Shown: one piece after another, positions 35,726 to 45,200 of the stretch
Layout of the letters: every line of letters starts with the position of its first letter
Position numbering within the stretch: the stretch's first letter is position 1
From: Nitratireductor sp. GISD-1A_MAKvit
GTDB taxonomy: Bacteria > Pseudomonadota > Alphaproteobacteria > Rhizobiales > Rhizobiaceae
Direction of reading: 5' to 3'
DNA: 64,000 nucleotides
Assembly: GCF_040819555.1 (NCBI RefSeq)
Contig: NZ_CP161920.1
Span: 2,851,001-2,915,000 of the forward strand
Notes under the pieces: model-generated
What the model was told of the DNA's origin: nothing
What the model saw: only the letters and a program-made list of their open reading frames with translations
Databases searched by the model: none
Position numbers and translations under genes: made by a program

Positions 35726-36898
35726 ATGCATTCCGGGCTCTTTTTGCCAGTGCTTGCGCTGGCCGTTTTCTTCGTCGGTGCAACGGAATTCATGATTGCG
35801 CCATTGCTGACACCCATCGGCCTGGCCTATGGCGTGGCCCCTGCTGCCGCGTCATGGCTCATCTCTGGATACGCGTTGGCATATGCAATCGGAGCACCGC
35901 TCATCGGGCTTCTCGCACGAGGGATCGATCGGCGACGTCTTTTGCTCATCGCACTTGCCCTGCTTGCCGCTGACGGTCTTGCCGTGGCCATCGCGCCTTC
36001 GCTCGGTGTGGCAATATTCCTACGTGTACTGGGTGGCATGGCTGCCGCTGCCACCATACCGGCCGTCTTTGCCCTGATCGGCGACCGGTTGCCGCGGCAG
36101 GATCATGCGCGGGCTATGGGACTGGTGATGCTCGGCATGACTGCCGGCATTGCGCTGGGACCTGCGTTCGCTGGCTGGCTCACACAGGCATTCGGTTGGC
36201 GCGCGCCGTTTCTGGCAAGCGCTGCCGGGTGTCTCGTCCTGCTCTTGCCGCTGAGCCATGTTCTTCGATGCGATCCCACCGTGCGATCCGTGGCTGCCTC
36301 GCCCCGGTTGAGTGACAGGATGCCGAAACTCTTCACAATCCTGGCGGCGAAAGCCCTGTGGAACGGAACTGCTGTCGCCGGTTTCGCTCTTAGCGGTGAA
36401 GTGCTTCGCCAGCGCTTCGAGATCGATACCTTGCTCACCGGCCTTTCTGTTGCCGCGTTCGGCGCTGGCCTGGCCCTGGGCAATGTCTCCGTCGGACCGG
36501 CCAAACGCGCTTTGAAAAGTGACCGGCGGCTGCTCGTCGCCGCAGTGTTTCTGCTTTTCCATTCCTTCGCTGCGTTCCTCATTGCGCCGTTGCCGCTGTC
36601 GGGGGCACTTCTTTGCCTGGGCGGTTGTGGCCTGGCGCTGGGATATGCCGCTCCTGCCAGCACCGCGCTCATCGCGCAGCGAGCTGGAAGGGCGGCGGGT
36701 TTCGTCCTTGCGCTATCGGAAAGTGCCAACAATCTGGTGCTTCTGGCCGCTCTATCCGTTTCGGCCCTTGAGCTGGAAAGAAATGGATTGGGTGCCGCGA
36801 GCATGGTGATCGTGTCGGGCCTTGCTGCCGGATCGCTCCTTCTGCTCGTCGACACACTGCGCACGAGGCGGCAACGGCAAATCCGTGATGGTGGATAA
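35726..36898 (+). CDS. MFS transporter (arabinose efflux/chloramphenicol-resistance type)
   Basis: 390 residues, twelve predicted helices. It starts HSGLFLPVLALAVFFVGATEFMIAPLLTPI, the typical beginning of the YdhP/AraJ-like efflux branch, then LISGYALAYAIGAPLIGLLARGIDRRRLL (the loop 2-3 signature) and later MGLVMLGMTAGIALGPAFAGWL. Export of a small hydrophobic compound is inferred. TGGAGAAG precedes the ATG. It is followed by a good terminator, so it is probably not in the same transcript as the downstream tetR. Confidence 0.85.
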   Translation: MHSGLFLPVLALAVFFVGATEFMIAPLLTPIGLAYGVAPAAASWLISGYALAYAIGAPLIGLLARGIDRRRLLLIALALLAADGLAVAIAPSLGVAIFLRVLGGMAAAATIPAVFALIGDRLPRQDHARAMGLVMLGMTAGIALGPAFAGWLTQAFGWRAPFLASAAGCLVLLLPLSHVLRCDPTVRSVAASPRLSDRMPKLFTILAAKALWNGTAVAGFALSGEVLRQRFEIDTLLTGLSVAAFGAGLALGNVSVGPAKRALKSDRRLLVAAVFLLFHSFAAFLIAPLPLSGALLCLGGCGLALGYAAPASTALIAQRAGRAAGFVLALSESANNLVLLAALSVSALELERNGLGAASMVIVSGLAAGSLLLLVDTLRTRRQRQIRDGG

Positions 36899-36904
36899 AA
36901 TTCC

Positions 36905-36926
36905 AAAATCGCGGAGGGCGATTTTT
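36905..36926 (+). terminator. Rho-independent terminator after the MFS gene
   Basis: Eight-base stem AAAATCGC with GCGATTTT, five-base loop GGAGG, ending in T residues (ATTTTT), seven bases after the stop codon. Confidence 0.75.
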
Positions 36927-37116
36927 CTGGAACCTCGAATGGGTGACGACGTTGTTTCGACAACGGAGCCGCCTGTGTCAACCGGGCGCGACGGTATGGA
37001 GAACAGGGTCGATTTTCCCGGTTTCCCGCCCTGGCAACAACGAATTGGCATACGTGCTTCTGTCCCGTCCAGACGGCTCCGTTTTCTTCATCATTGGTAG
37101 CGCTCCCCGTTTGGCG

Positions 37117-37132
37117 TTCGGTTCGAACCGAA
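37117..37132. promoter_or_regulatory. 16-base perfect palindrome, candidate operator
   Basis: TTCGGTTCGAACCGAA is a perfect inverted repeat 68 bases before the tetR start, nested in a longer partial repeat GCGTT...AACGC. Position and symmetry suit a dimeric repressor such as the TetR protein next door. Confidence 0.45.
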
Positions 37133-37162
37133 ACGCTTATCCTTCACCTTCTTGAATTAATT

Positions 37163-37170
37163 GAACGTTC
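37163..37170. promoter_or_regulatory. GAACGTTC palindrome near the tetR start, candidate operator
   Basis: An eight-base palindrome in an AT-rich setting (TTAATTGAACGTTCGTTTTA), 30 bases before the tetR ATG and thus near the likely promoter. TetR-family operators often have this AACGTT-type core. It is a second candidate for autoregulation. Confidence 0.35.
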
Positions 37171-37199
37171 GTTTTATTACTTTCTCGAAGGGAGGCTCC

Positions 37200-37808
37200 A
37201 TGGCGCGTACAACCGGCTCCGATGGCGAGAAAACGGAGGCAGCAATCCGTGCTGCCGCCCTCGACCTCATGGCGCGTCTTGGTTTTGAAGCGATGTCGAT
37301 GCGACAGCTCGCCGCCGAGGTGGGTGTGCAACCGGCAGCGCTATACCGGTATTTTTCGACCAAGGAAGCATTGCTGCATGCGCTCATGCGCGAGCATATG
37401 GAAAATCTGATCGCTTCCTGGGAGGAAGCGCGTCCTGCAAGTGGCTCCAACAGGCAAAGCGCGCCAGGACGCCTTGCAGCCTTTGTCGAACACCATATCC
37501 GCTTTCATCTGGCCCGTCGCAACGCCACGCATGTGAGCAATCTGGAACTGCGCAGTCTTTCTGAGCCACGCCTTCAGGACATTCTCAGGCTGCGCAGCCA
37601 CTATGAAGGCGCGTTGCGACAGATCCTGACCGATGGGCAGCGCGATGGAGCGTTTCAGATCGATGACCTGGCGCTGACAGCGATGGCAATCATCCAGATG
37701 ATCACAGGCGTCATCGTCTGGTTCCGACCGGAACTTCGCCTTTCTGCCGATGAAGTCGCCGCAAATTACCACACAATGACCATGCGCCTTGTAGGCGCTG
37801 TGAATTGA
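37200..37808 (+). CDS. TetR-family regulator of the leucine/isovalerate operon
   Basis: 202 residues from the ATG at 37200, which has AGGGAGG upstream. The helix-turn-helix is in ALDLMARLGFEAMSMRQLAAEVGVQPAALYRYFSTKEALLHALM (about 18-61). The C-terminal domain, with VEHHIRFHLARRNATHVSNLELRSL, resembles TetR regulators of fatty-acid or acyl-CoA catabolism. It starts the operon ivd-flavodoxin-mccB and is 12 bases before ivd, so it probably senses an acyl-CoA intermediate; that is inference from position. Confidence 0.85.
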   Translation: MARTTGSDGEKTEAAIRAAALDLMARLGFEAMSMRQLAAEVGVQPAALYRYFSTKEALLHALMREHMENLIASWEEARPASGSNRQSAPGRLAAFVEHHIRFHLARRNATHVSNLELRSLSEPRLQDILRLRSHYEGALRQILTDGQRDGAFQIDDLALTAMAIIQMITGVIVWFRPELRLSADEVAANYHTMTMRLVGAVN

Positions 37809-37820
37809 CCGGAGGAAACG

Positions 37821-38982
37821 ATGTACACCGGATCGATGAATTTCGGACTGGGCGAGGACAACGACGCGCTACGCGAGATGACGCATCGCTTTGCGCAGGA
37901 AAGGATCGCGCCGCTGGCCGCCGATATCGATGCAAGCAACGAATTCCCGTCACAGCTGTGGAAAGAGATGGGGGCGCTCGGACTGCTTGGCATAACGGTA
38001 GACCCGGATCACGGGGGTTCAGGTCTCGGATATCTGGCCCATGTGGTTGCAATGGAGGAGATATCACGGGCGTCGGGCCTCTGTCGGACTGTCCTATGGC
38101 GCCCATTCCAACCTGTGCGTGAACCAGATCCGCCGCTGGGGCAGTGACGCGCAGAAGGAAAAGTACCTGCCCTCACTGTGTTCGGGAGAGACGGTGGGCG
38201 CGCTTGCCATGTCGGAAACGGGCGCTGGCTCTGATGTCGTTTCGATGAAGCTCAGGGCCGAGAAGCGAAATGACCGCTACGTGCTGAACGGTTCCAAAAT
38301 GTGGATTACCAACGGTCCCGATGCCGGCACGCTGGTTGTCTACGCAAAAACCGAACTGAATGCGGGGCCACGCGGCATCACCGCCTTCATCATCGAGCGC
38401 GACATGAAGGGATTCAGTGTGGCGCAGAAGCTGGACAAGCTCGGGATGCGCGGATCCAACACGGGGGAGCTTGTATTCGAGGATGTGGAAGTGCCGTTCG
38501 AGAATGTGCTGGCTGAGGAAGGCCAGGGCGTGAAAGTCCTCATGTCCGGGCTCGACTATGAGCGCGTTGTGCTGGCTGGTGGACCTCTCGGGATCATGGC
38601 CGCCTGCCTCGACGTGGCTTTACCCTATGTGCGTGAGAGACAGCAATTCGGACAAGCTGTGGGCGCGTTTCAGCTTGTTCAGGGCAAGCTTGCCGACATG
38701 TATACCGCAATGAATGCCTGCCGGGCCTATGTCTACGCCGTTGCGGCGGCCTGCGACCGGGGCGAGACAACCCGCAAGGATGCGGCCGGGTGCATTCTCT
38801 ATGCGGCCGAGAAAGCCACGCAGACCGCACTCGATGCGATCCAGCTTCTCGGTGGCAATGGTTATGTGAACGAATTTCCTGCCGGCCGTCTTTTAAGGGA
38901 TGCCAAGCTCTACGAGATCGGTGCCGGAACAAGCGAAATCAGGCGCTGGCTCATCGGGCGCGAAATGATGGCGGAAACGTGA
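37821..38982 (+). pseudogene. ivd: Isovaleryl-CoA dehydrogenase, +1 frameshift as written
   Basis: Acyl-CoA dehydrogenase that oxidises isovaleryl-CoA to methylcrotonyl-CoA, passing electrons to ETF. The isovaleryl type is shown by the catalytic Glu in [16 protein letters not shown], plus [22 protein letters not shown] and [25 protein letters not shown] precedes the ATG. The frame breaks at GGGCC 38075-38079; removing one G gives [18 protein letters not shown], exactly the family consensus, and 386 residues in all. Everything else is intact, so an extra base in the record is more likely than a dead gene. Confidence 0.92.
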
Positions 38983-39037
38983 GAACCATGCCCGCTCCCG
39001 TGCGTTGACATCGGTAATGCACCCTAGGAGAGAGACC

Positions 39038-39763
39038 ATGCCACTCAACGATCTGCAAAAACGCCTCGCCGATCAAAGCGACGGCCGATTATCCGGCCTC
39101 ACGGCACTGTTCATCAACACCACGCTTAAGCCGAGTGATCGGGCCGCCTCCCACACCGAAGACCTGATGCAGGATTCAATGGCGCTGATGAAGCGTTGCG
39201 GCGTCTCAACGGAATATCTGCGCGCCGCCGATTTCAACATTGCGTTCGGCGTGGCCCCGGATATGCGTGAGGAAGGGGCCAAGGTCGACGACTGGCCGGA
39301 GAAAATCTGGCCGAAGGTGAGCGCGGCCGACATTCTGGTGATCGGCTCCCCCATCTGGCTGGGCGAAGAAAGCTCGATCTGCCGACTGATCATCGAACGG
39401 CTCTATGCCCATTCGGGACAACGCAACGCCAGGGACCAGTACATTTACTACGGCAAAGTTGGCGGGGCGATCATCACGGGCAACGAGGATGGCATCAAGC
39501 ATGTCGCCCAGACCGTGCTTTATTCCCTTCAGCATATTGGCTACACGATCCCGCCCCAGGCCGATTGTGGATGGATTGGCGAAGCCGGCCCGGGTCCGTC
39601 CTATGGCGACGAGATGGAGGATGGGACCCGTGCGGGCTATGACAGCGCGTTCACGCGCCGTAATCTGACATTCATGACATTCAATCTTATGCATATGGCA
39701 CGCATGCTGCGCGATGCGGGCGGCCTGCCAGACCATGGGAACCAGACCACCGACTGGGCGTGA
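39038..39763 (+). CDS. Flavodoxin-like NAD(P)H-dependent oxidoreductase
   Basis: 241 residues from the ATG at 39038, with AGGAGAGAGACC upstream. The fold is flavodoxin-like: LTALFINTTLKPSDRAAS at the phosphate-binding loop, ILVIGSPIWLGEESSICRLIIERL (about 100-123), and the KVGGAIITGNEDGIKHVAQTVLYSLQHIGYTIPP block typical of FMN-dependent reductases (NADPH-dependent FMN reductase/WrbA-like). Its role in leucine degradation is not obvious; the frame and spacing (56 bases after ivd, 25 before mccB) place it firmly in the operon. Confidence 0.82.
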   Translation: MPLNDLQKRLADQSDGRLSGLTALFINTTLKPSDRAASHTEDLMQDSMALMKRCGVSTEYLRAADFNIAFGVAPDMREEGAKVDDWPEKIWPKVSAADILVIGSPIWLGEESSICRLIIERLYAHSGQRNARDQYIYYGKVGGAIITGNEDGIKHVAQTVLYSLQHIGYTIPPQADCGWIGEAGPGPSYGDEMEDGTRAGYDSAFTRRNLTFMTFNLMHMARMLRDAGGLPDHGNQTTDWA

Positions 39764-39787
39764 GCCCGGCACGCCGCAGGAGACCGC

Positions 39788-41395
39788 ATGACCGTCCTTC
39801 AATCGCAGCTTTCCCCCTCCTCCGACGCATTCAGGGCCAATTTCGAGCGCATGGAGGCGCTGGTTGGCGAGATGGCCGAGAAAGCTGCTGCCATCGAGCG
39901 CGGCGGTTCTGACGAAGCCCGCGAACGCCACTTACGACGCGGCAAGCTATTACCGCGCGAACGGCTTGCCCAGTTGCTCGATGTCGGGGCACCTTTCTTG
40001 GAAATTGGCCAGTTCGCTGCCTTCGACATGTATGGTGGCGACATCGCGTCGGCCGGACTGATCGCCGGCGTCGGGCGTATCGAGGGGCGTGAATGCGTCA
40101 TCGTCGTCAATGACGCGACAGTTAAAGGCGGCACGTATTATCCGCTCACGGTGAAGAAACATCTGCGTGCGCAGGAAATCGCGCTGGAGAACAATCTGCC
40201 CTGTATCTATCTGGTGGATTCGGGCGGTGCCAACCTGCCCAATCAGGATGAAGTGTTTCCAGACAGGGAGCATTTCGGGCGCATCTTCTACAATCAGGCC
40301 AACATGTCGGCAAAGGGGATCCCACAGATCGCCTGCGTGATGGGTTCCTGCACGGCCGGAGGCGCCTATGTTCCGGCGATGAGCGATGAAACCGTGATGG
40401 TGAAAGGCAACGCGACGATCTTCCTTGGCGGTCCGCCGCTGGTCAAGGCCGCCACCGGAGAGGTTGTGACGGCCGAGGAGCTTGGCGGTGCAGAAGTGCA
40501 CACACGCGAATCCGGCGTTGCCGATCACTATGCGATGAACGACGAGCACGCGCTTGCCATCGTGCGGCGTATTGTAAAAAATCTGAATCGGAAGAAGAGC
40601 TTATCCCTGGACCTTCGCAAACCGATTCCACCGGTTTACGACCCGTGTGAAATCTACGGCATCATTCCCGAAGATACCCGCCAGCCCTATGATGTGCGCG
40701 AAGTGATCGCCCGGGTGGTGGACGGTTCGGAGTTCGATGAATTCAAGGCCAATTACGGAACCACGCTGATTACCGGATTTTCTCACATTTATGGGATTCC
40801 GGTGGGAATTCTGGCAAATAACGGTGTGCTTTTCTCCGAAAGTTCACTCAAGGGCGCTCATTTCATCGAGTTATGCTGCCAGCGAAAAATCCCCCTTGTC
40901 TTTCTCCAGAACATCACCGGCTTCATGGTGGGCCGCAAGTATGAAGCCGGTGGAATAGCGCGGGATGGCGCCAAGCTGGTGACCGCCGTCGCCACCGCAC
41001 AGATTCCGAAGGTGACAGCCATTATCGGTGGCTCGTTCGGTGCGGGAAATTACGGGATGTGTGGGCGTGCCTATTCTCCCCGCTTTCTCTGGATGTGGCC
41101 GAATGCACGCATTTCCGTGATGGGCGGAGAGCAGGCAGCGACGGTGCTTTCCATCGTCAAGCGTGAAGGCATAGAGCGCAGGGGCGGTTCCTGGAGCGCT
41201 GAGGAGGAAGCAGAGTTTCGCAGGCCCATCCTTGAGAAATATGAACGTGAAGGCCACCCGCTTTATTCGAGCGCTCGGCTTTGGGATGACGGCATCATCG
41301 ATCCGGCAAAGACGCGCGAAGTGCTCGCCCTGTCTCTTGGTTCGGCATTGAACGCGCCGATCGGCGAAACGAAGTTCGGCGTTTTCAGAATGTAG
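39788..41395 (+). CDS. mccB: Methylcrotonyl-CoA carboxylase, carboxyltransferase subunit
   Basis: 535 residues, the normal length. Carboxyltransferase marks: [63 protein letters not shown] and [22 protein letters not shown]. Together with MccA it carboxylates 3-methylcrotonyl-CoA in leucine breakdown. The partner mccA, which normally follows at once, is 5.4 kb downstream beyond two genes on the other strand. Confidence 0.94.
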   Translation: MTVLQSQLSPSSDAFRANFERMEALVGEMAEKAAAIERGGSDEARERHLRRGKLLPRERLAQLLDVGAPFLEIGQFAAFDMYGGDIASAGLIAGVGRIEGRECVIVVNDATVKGGTYYPLTVKKHLRAQEIALENNLPCIYLVDSGGANLPNQDEVFPDREHFGRIFYNQANMSAKGIPQIACVMGSCTAGGAYVPAMSDETVMVKGNATIFLGGPPLVKAATGEVVTAEELGGAEVHTRESGVADHYAMNDEHALAIVRRIVKNLNRKKSLSLDLRKPIPPVYDPCEIYGIIPEDTRQPYDVREVIARVVDGSEFDEFKANYGTTLITGFSHIYGIPVGILANNGVLFSESSLKGAHFIELCCQRKIPLVFLQNITGFMVGRKYEAGGIARDGAKLVTAVATAQIPKVTAIIGGSFGAGNYGMCGRAYSPRFLWMWPNARISVMGGEQAATVLSIVKREGIERRGGSWSAEEEAEFRRPILEKYEREGHPLYSSARLWDDGIIDPAKTREVLALSLGSALNAPIGETKFGVFRM

Positions 41396-41413
41396 GCAGT
41401 CAAGCGGGCAGTA

Positions 41414-42031
41414 TCAGTTGCCGCGCCCGCGGTCGCCATTGATGAATTCCATGACCAGGCGATGGACATTGCCGCCCTCGCCCATCTCAACACGGTCAAA
41501 CTCGCGGCTGCGCTGCCGCTGTTCCCGTGACAGCCTTCCAAGGTGCTTCTGGAGCTCCGCCCTCACCTTCTGGCATCCCGGATCGTTTTCGGTCCGCAGT
41601 CCGATTGAGACAGCCTCGATCTTCTTCACCATGTCGGTGATGATCTCACCATGCACCTGTTCATGGGTGCGCACACCTTCAATAAAGCGCTCCCAGGCGG
41701 CGCTTGTTCGGGAAGACAGCGAGCCTGAAACCTGCGGCAGACGATAGGTGATGATCAATTTCGGTTTCGCGGAGGCCAGGACGCAGGCGCCATCTTTTCG
41801 CGGCTGATAGTCCCGGCGCCAGGTAAGCCTGAAATCGGTGTATGCGATCACGCGGCGAATGCCGAGTTTGGGACCGCGTTCACCGATGGATCTGTAGAGA
41901 TCAAGAGCGGTGGCCCCGGAGATCGAATATGGCTCGACCCGCTCTATGGGTTTCCAGCCCGCCCAGGCGGAGCTTGTCCATACCGCTGTGATCACAATGA
42001 TAATGCTGATGCGGATTCCACTCAAATCCAT
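41414..42031 (-). CDS. DUF922 family exported protease-like protein
   Basis: 205 residues. A signal peptide (ISIIIVITAVWTSSAWA) precedes the DUF922 domain with the HEQVHGE metal-binding motif (about 123-129), the HExxH zinc-protease type, and a helical, arginine-rich tail. Family members are predicted secreted zinc proteases; no substrate is known. It lies 200 bases downstream of the large outer-membrane protein on the same strand, and both sit within the split leucine operon. Confidence 0.85.
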   Translation of the reverse strand: MDLSGIRISIIIVITAVWTSSAWAGWKPIERVEPYSISGATALDLYRSIGERGPKLGIRRVIAYTDFRLTWRRDYQPRKDGACVLASAKPKLIITYRLPQVSGSLSSRTSAAWERFIEGVRTHEQVHGEIITDMVKKIEAVSIGLRTENDPGCQKVRAELQKHLGRLSREQRQRSREFDRVEMGEGGNVHRLVMEFINGDRGRGN

Positions 42032-42231
42032 GGCCCCTCAGTCCCACACGCTGCAAAACCCGGTCGCGAGAACCGGAATAGCAGACAGGCGAAGCTTCCA
42101 AAAGGAAGCTCCGCCTGACCAACCGCATTGAGGTTTCGTGGACGACTATGTCGAAATGACGACTGGCGCCGAACTTTCAGACCGTTGGGTGGCGGGCGCC
42201 TCCCCCCCTTGAGCGACGCCCGCCTCGGGCC

Positions 42232-45200
42232 TCAGAACTTGCCGACCACATTCAGGAAGGCTCCACGGTCATCCAGGGTCAGATCGCGAAGATCGTCTGA
42301 GAAGCGCCCGAAATTGTACCCGGCACCCACCTTGAAGTTATTGCCGACGTGCCGGTAGAGGGCTGCAAGCGCACCATAATCCATCGACTGGATTTCGGGC
42401 AGATAGAAGGCGCGCCCCTCAAGCATCGCATCCCAGTTCTTGACCACATGGAGATCGGCCCTGAGAATTCCCAGATGGGCAGAAGATTTCTTCCAGTCGC
42501 CAAACGTTTTGGTTCCATCTGTCGAGCGCGCGCGCGTCTCACCCATTCGCATACCGTATTTGCCGCCAACCGACAGCCATGGAAGCAGGTCGTAAGTCAG
42601 GTCTGCCGAAACAATATGGCTGCGCTGCAACGGCCCGCTTGTCGACCGTGTCTTGCCACTGATCTGCTGATTTCCGGGCAGGTTGTAGAGATATGTATAG
42701 CGGAACAGCGCATTGAGAATGTCATGATCAACCGGACGGTAGGCATATCCCAGTGACCCCTCGATGTAATCGCCATTGTAATAGGTGCCTTCAGGCGTCT
42801 GAGAGATGACCGCATCGACGTTTCCGAGCACGCGGCCATAACCGTCATGATCCATGGATGCCCCGGCGCTCAGGGCATAGGTGTTTCTGTTCCGCGTCTC
42901 GTCATCCGAACGCTCGAACCGCGCTTCGCCGCGGACCCTGGCATTGAGGCCGAGTTCCTCATCCTTGAATCCCACCCCCAGAGAGCCTGCATAGCGTTCG
43001 AAATCGGCGTGTTCCTTGCCTGTATCCGGGTTCACGCGGTCGTCTTCCACATTGCCGGCTTCGAGACCTGCATCAAAGGTCCATGCCACATCGGGCGTGT
43101 AGATGACACCGTAGCGCTGGGCCAGGGAATTGCGCCGACCGAACAGATCGTAATCGGCTTCGGAATATGCAGAGACCACATCGCTCATGCGCTTCTTGAC
43201 GCCTGCTACGACCGCTCCGTAGTCACGCCCCTGCAGGTCGTAACCGTGGGTGCCGTCGGTGGCCCGGTCAGGATCGAGGCGATAGCCGATATAGTAGTGG
43301 TCTTCCGGGGTGGGGTCATAGGTGAGCGCCGCAAGGCCGCCTATGCCGCTCCTGCCCCAAGAGACCTCGCCTTCAGCTCCCACCTTTTCGCTCAGCCGAA
43401 CCTCCGCCCCGACACCATAGCGGTCGTTCTTGGCAATGCTGCCTTTTCGATCCACCGTGCCCTGCACAAAGCCGTAATACAGGTTGTCATCGTCTTGCCG
43501 GTAATCGACACGCAACCCTGCATCCATGCGGCTGCCATCATACCCCGATTTGCCGGAAGATATTGCTGAAGGTGAGTGAAGTTTCGAGTAGGCGACGCCG
43601 AATGTGGCTTTCCAGTAGGCATCGAGAGCGTAGCTTACCTCGATCTCGGCCTCACTTGTCTTACGGCCATCCGCATTCTGGAAGTCGTCATAGGTCATTT
43701 TGACGTCCATGTTGGCGGTGACAGGTATCTCGGCCTCCACACCCCAGCTGCGCTCGTCAACATTGACCTGTTCGGTGACGCTTGAGAACCCGGCCTCCTT
43801 CTTCTCGTAATATCCGCCCAGCGTGCCTGCCGTGCCGAAGAAGCGGAAATCCTTGAGCGCCATCTGTCCGCGCAGGCTCCAGGCTTTTGCCGACAATCCT
43901 TCCTTGCCTGCCGTGTCCGTATCAGTGAGCGTCAGGCCACCATCCGTGGAACGGCTGAAGCCGAAGCCGGGGCCTTTTGAATAGGCAATCTCACCGTCGA
44001 CAAAGGTGTCCTCGGAGCGTTGAATTCTGATGTCCGCGCCATAAGCCGTCTGATCAGACAGCCCCGTGGCGTCCTTGATGCCCGTCGCGCCTATCCGCAC
44101 CCGGTCCTTGATCCAGGTCTGGGCGCGCCCGCCATAGACGTAGTTTTCCATTTCGCCGGCGCGGGCCCGGTATTCATACTGGGCCACCATATAGGCCTTG
44201 TATCCACCATGCGCGCCATCGCGAACACCCCCGCTGTCGACCGTGCTTGAGGAGAGTGGCGAATCGAGGATCACGACACCCTGCAGGTAATCGATCGTGT
44301 AGTCCTCGCCGTATGTCAGGGCTCTGCGTTCAACCACCCGCCCCGTAATCTTGTCGCGGTATTCAATATGCAGCGTCTCGGATCCGTCGACGATCCGCTG
44401 CCGCTTCAGGAAGTAGGCGGAGCCTCCCGTTCCGAGAAATTCATCGCGCTGAGGAAGCGTTTCGGGCTTTGCGGCAAATGCCGTCGCCTCGAATTTGGGT
44501 TGTCCATTCGAGGTGTTCCCGGATGAACGCATGACCATCTCCGCGCCATACAGGCCACGGTCGACCTGAAGGAACCGCGTTCCGGAGATCTTTGTCTTGT
44601 AATTGCCCCACATGACATGGCTTTCGCCCCGTTCCAGGCGGACATAGAATTTTCCGTTGGTGGGAGCATCGTCCACCGATGTGGAATCATCCCCATAGAC
44701 CGGGTAGTATTTGTCTGGATCGATACGCCGAAGAAGCTCTCGCGGATCGCGGGCATCAAGATCCTTGAACAGGTTCTTGATTTCATTCTCTCCGGTGTCG
44801 GCGGCGGCTGTAAGAAGGAATTTTCCCTTGATCTTGCCCCGTAAGTAGAATGCCAGGCGACCGGAGTTCCAGACCTTGTCGTATTCTCCGACACGGGCAT
44901 CTTCGATTCCGCTGTCGCCCGTGCGTTTGCCCACCGTGAAATCTGCGAGCGCGACGTAGAACCAGTCATTGGTTGGAATGTTGACGTCCCGGCTGAAATA
45001 AAGCCCCCCCGCTTTCGATCCGCCGTCGATCGAGACATCCACGACATGCTGTCCCGGGGGAAGGATGCGCTGGGTAACAAAACCGCCCTTTGGATCAAGC
45101 GGCACCATCTCGTCGAAGACGACGATGCCATATCCTTCCGGAACATTCTTGCCGTGAACGGTTATGGAGCCTCCATAGACGGGAATGTTGCGGAAAGCGG

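Larger units (their letters stand above)
36927..37199. other. Intergenic region with candidate operators upstream of tetR
   Basis: About 270 bases, no convincing gene. It contains a 16-base palindrome and a GAACGTTC element, listed separately, and ends with the strong tetR ribosome-binding site AGGGAGG. The promoter for the leucine operon should be here. Confidence 0.5.

Noticed and set aside
42847..43569. 240-residue plus-strand open frame within the large outer-membrane gene
   Set aside because: Shadow of the barrel coding region; no start signal and no motifs.
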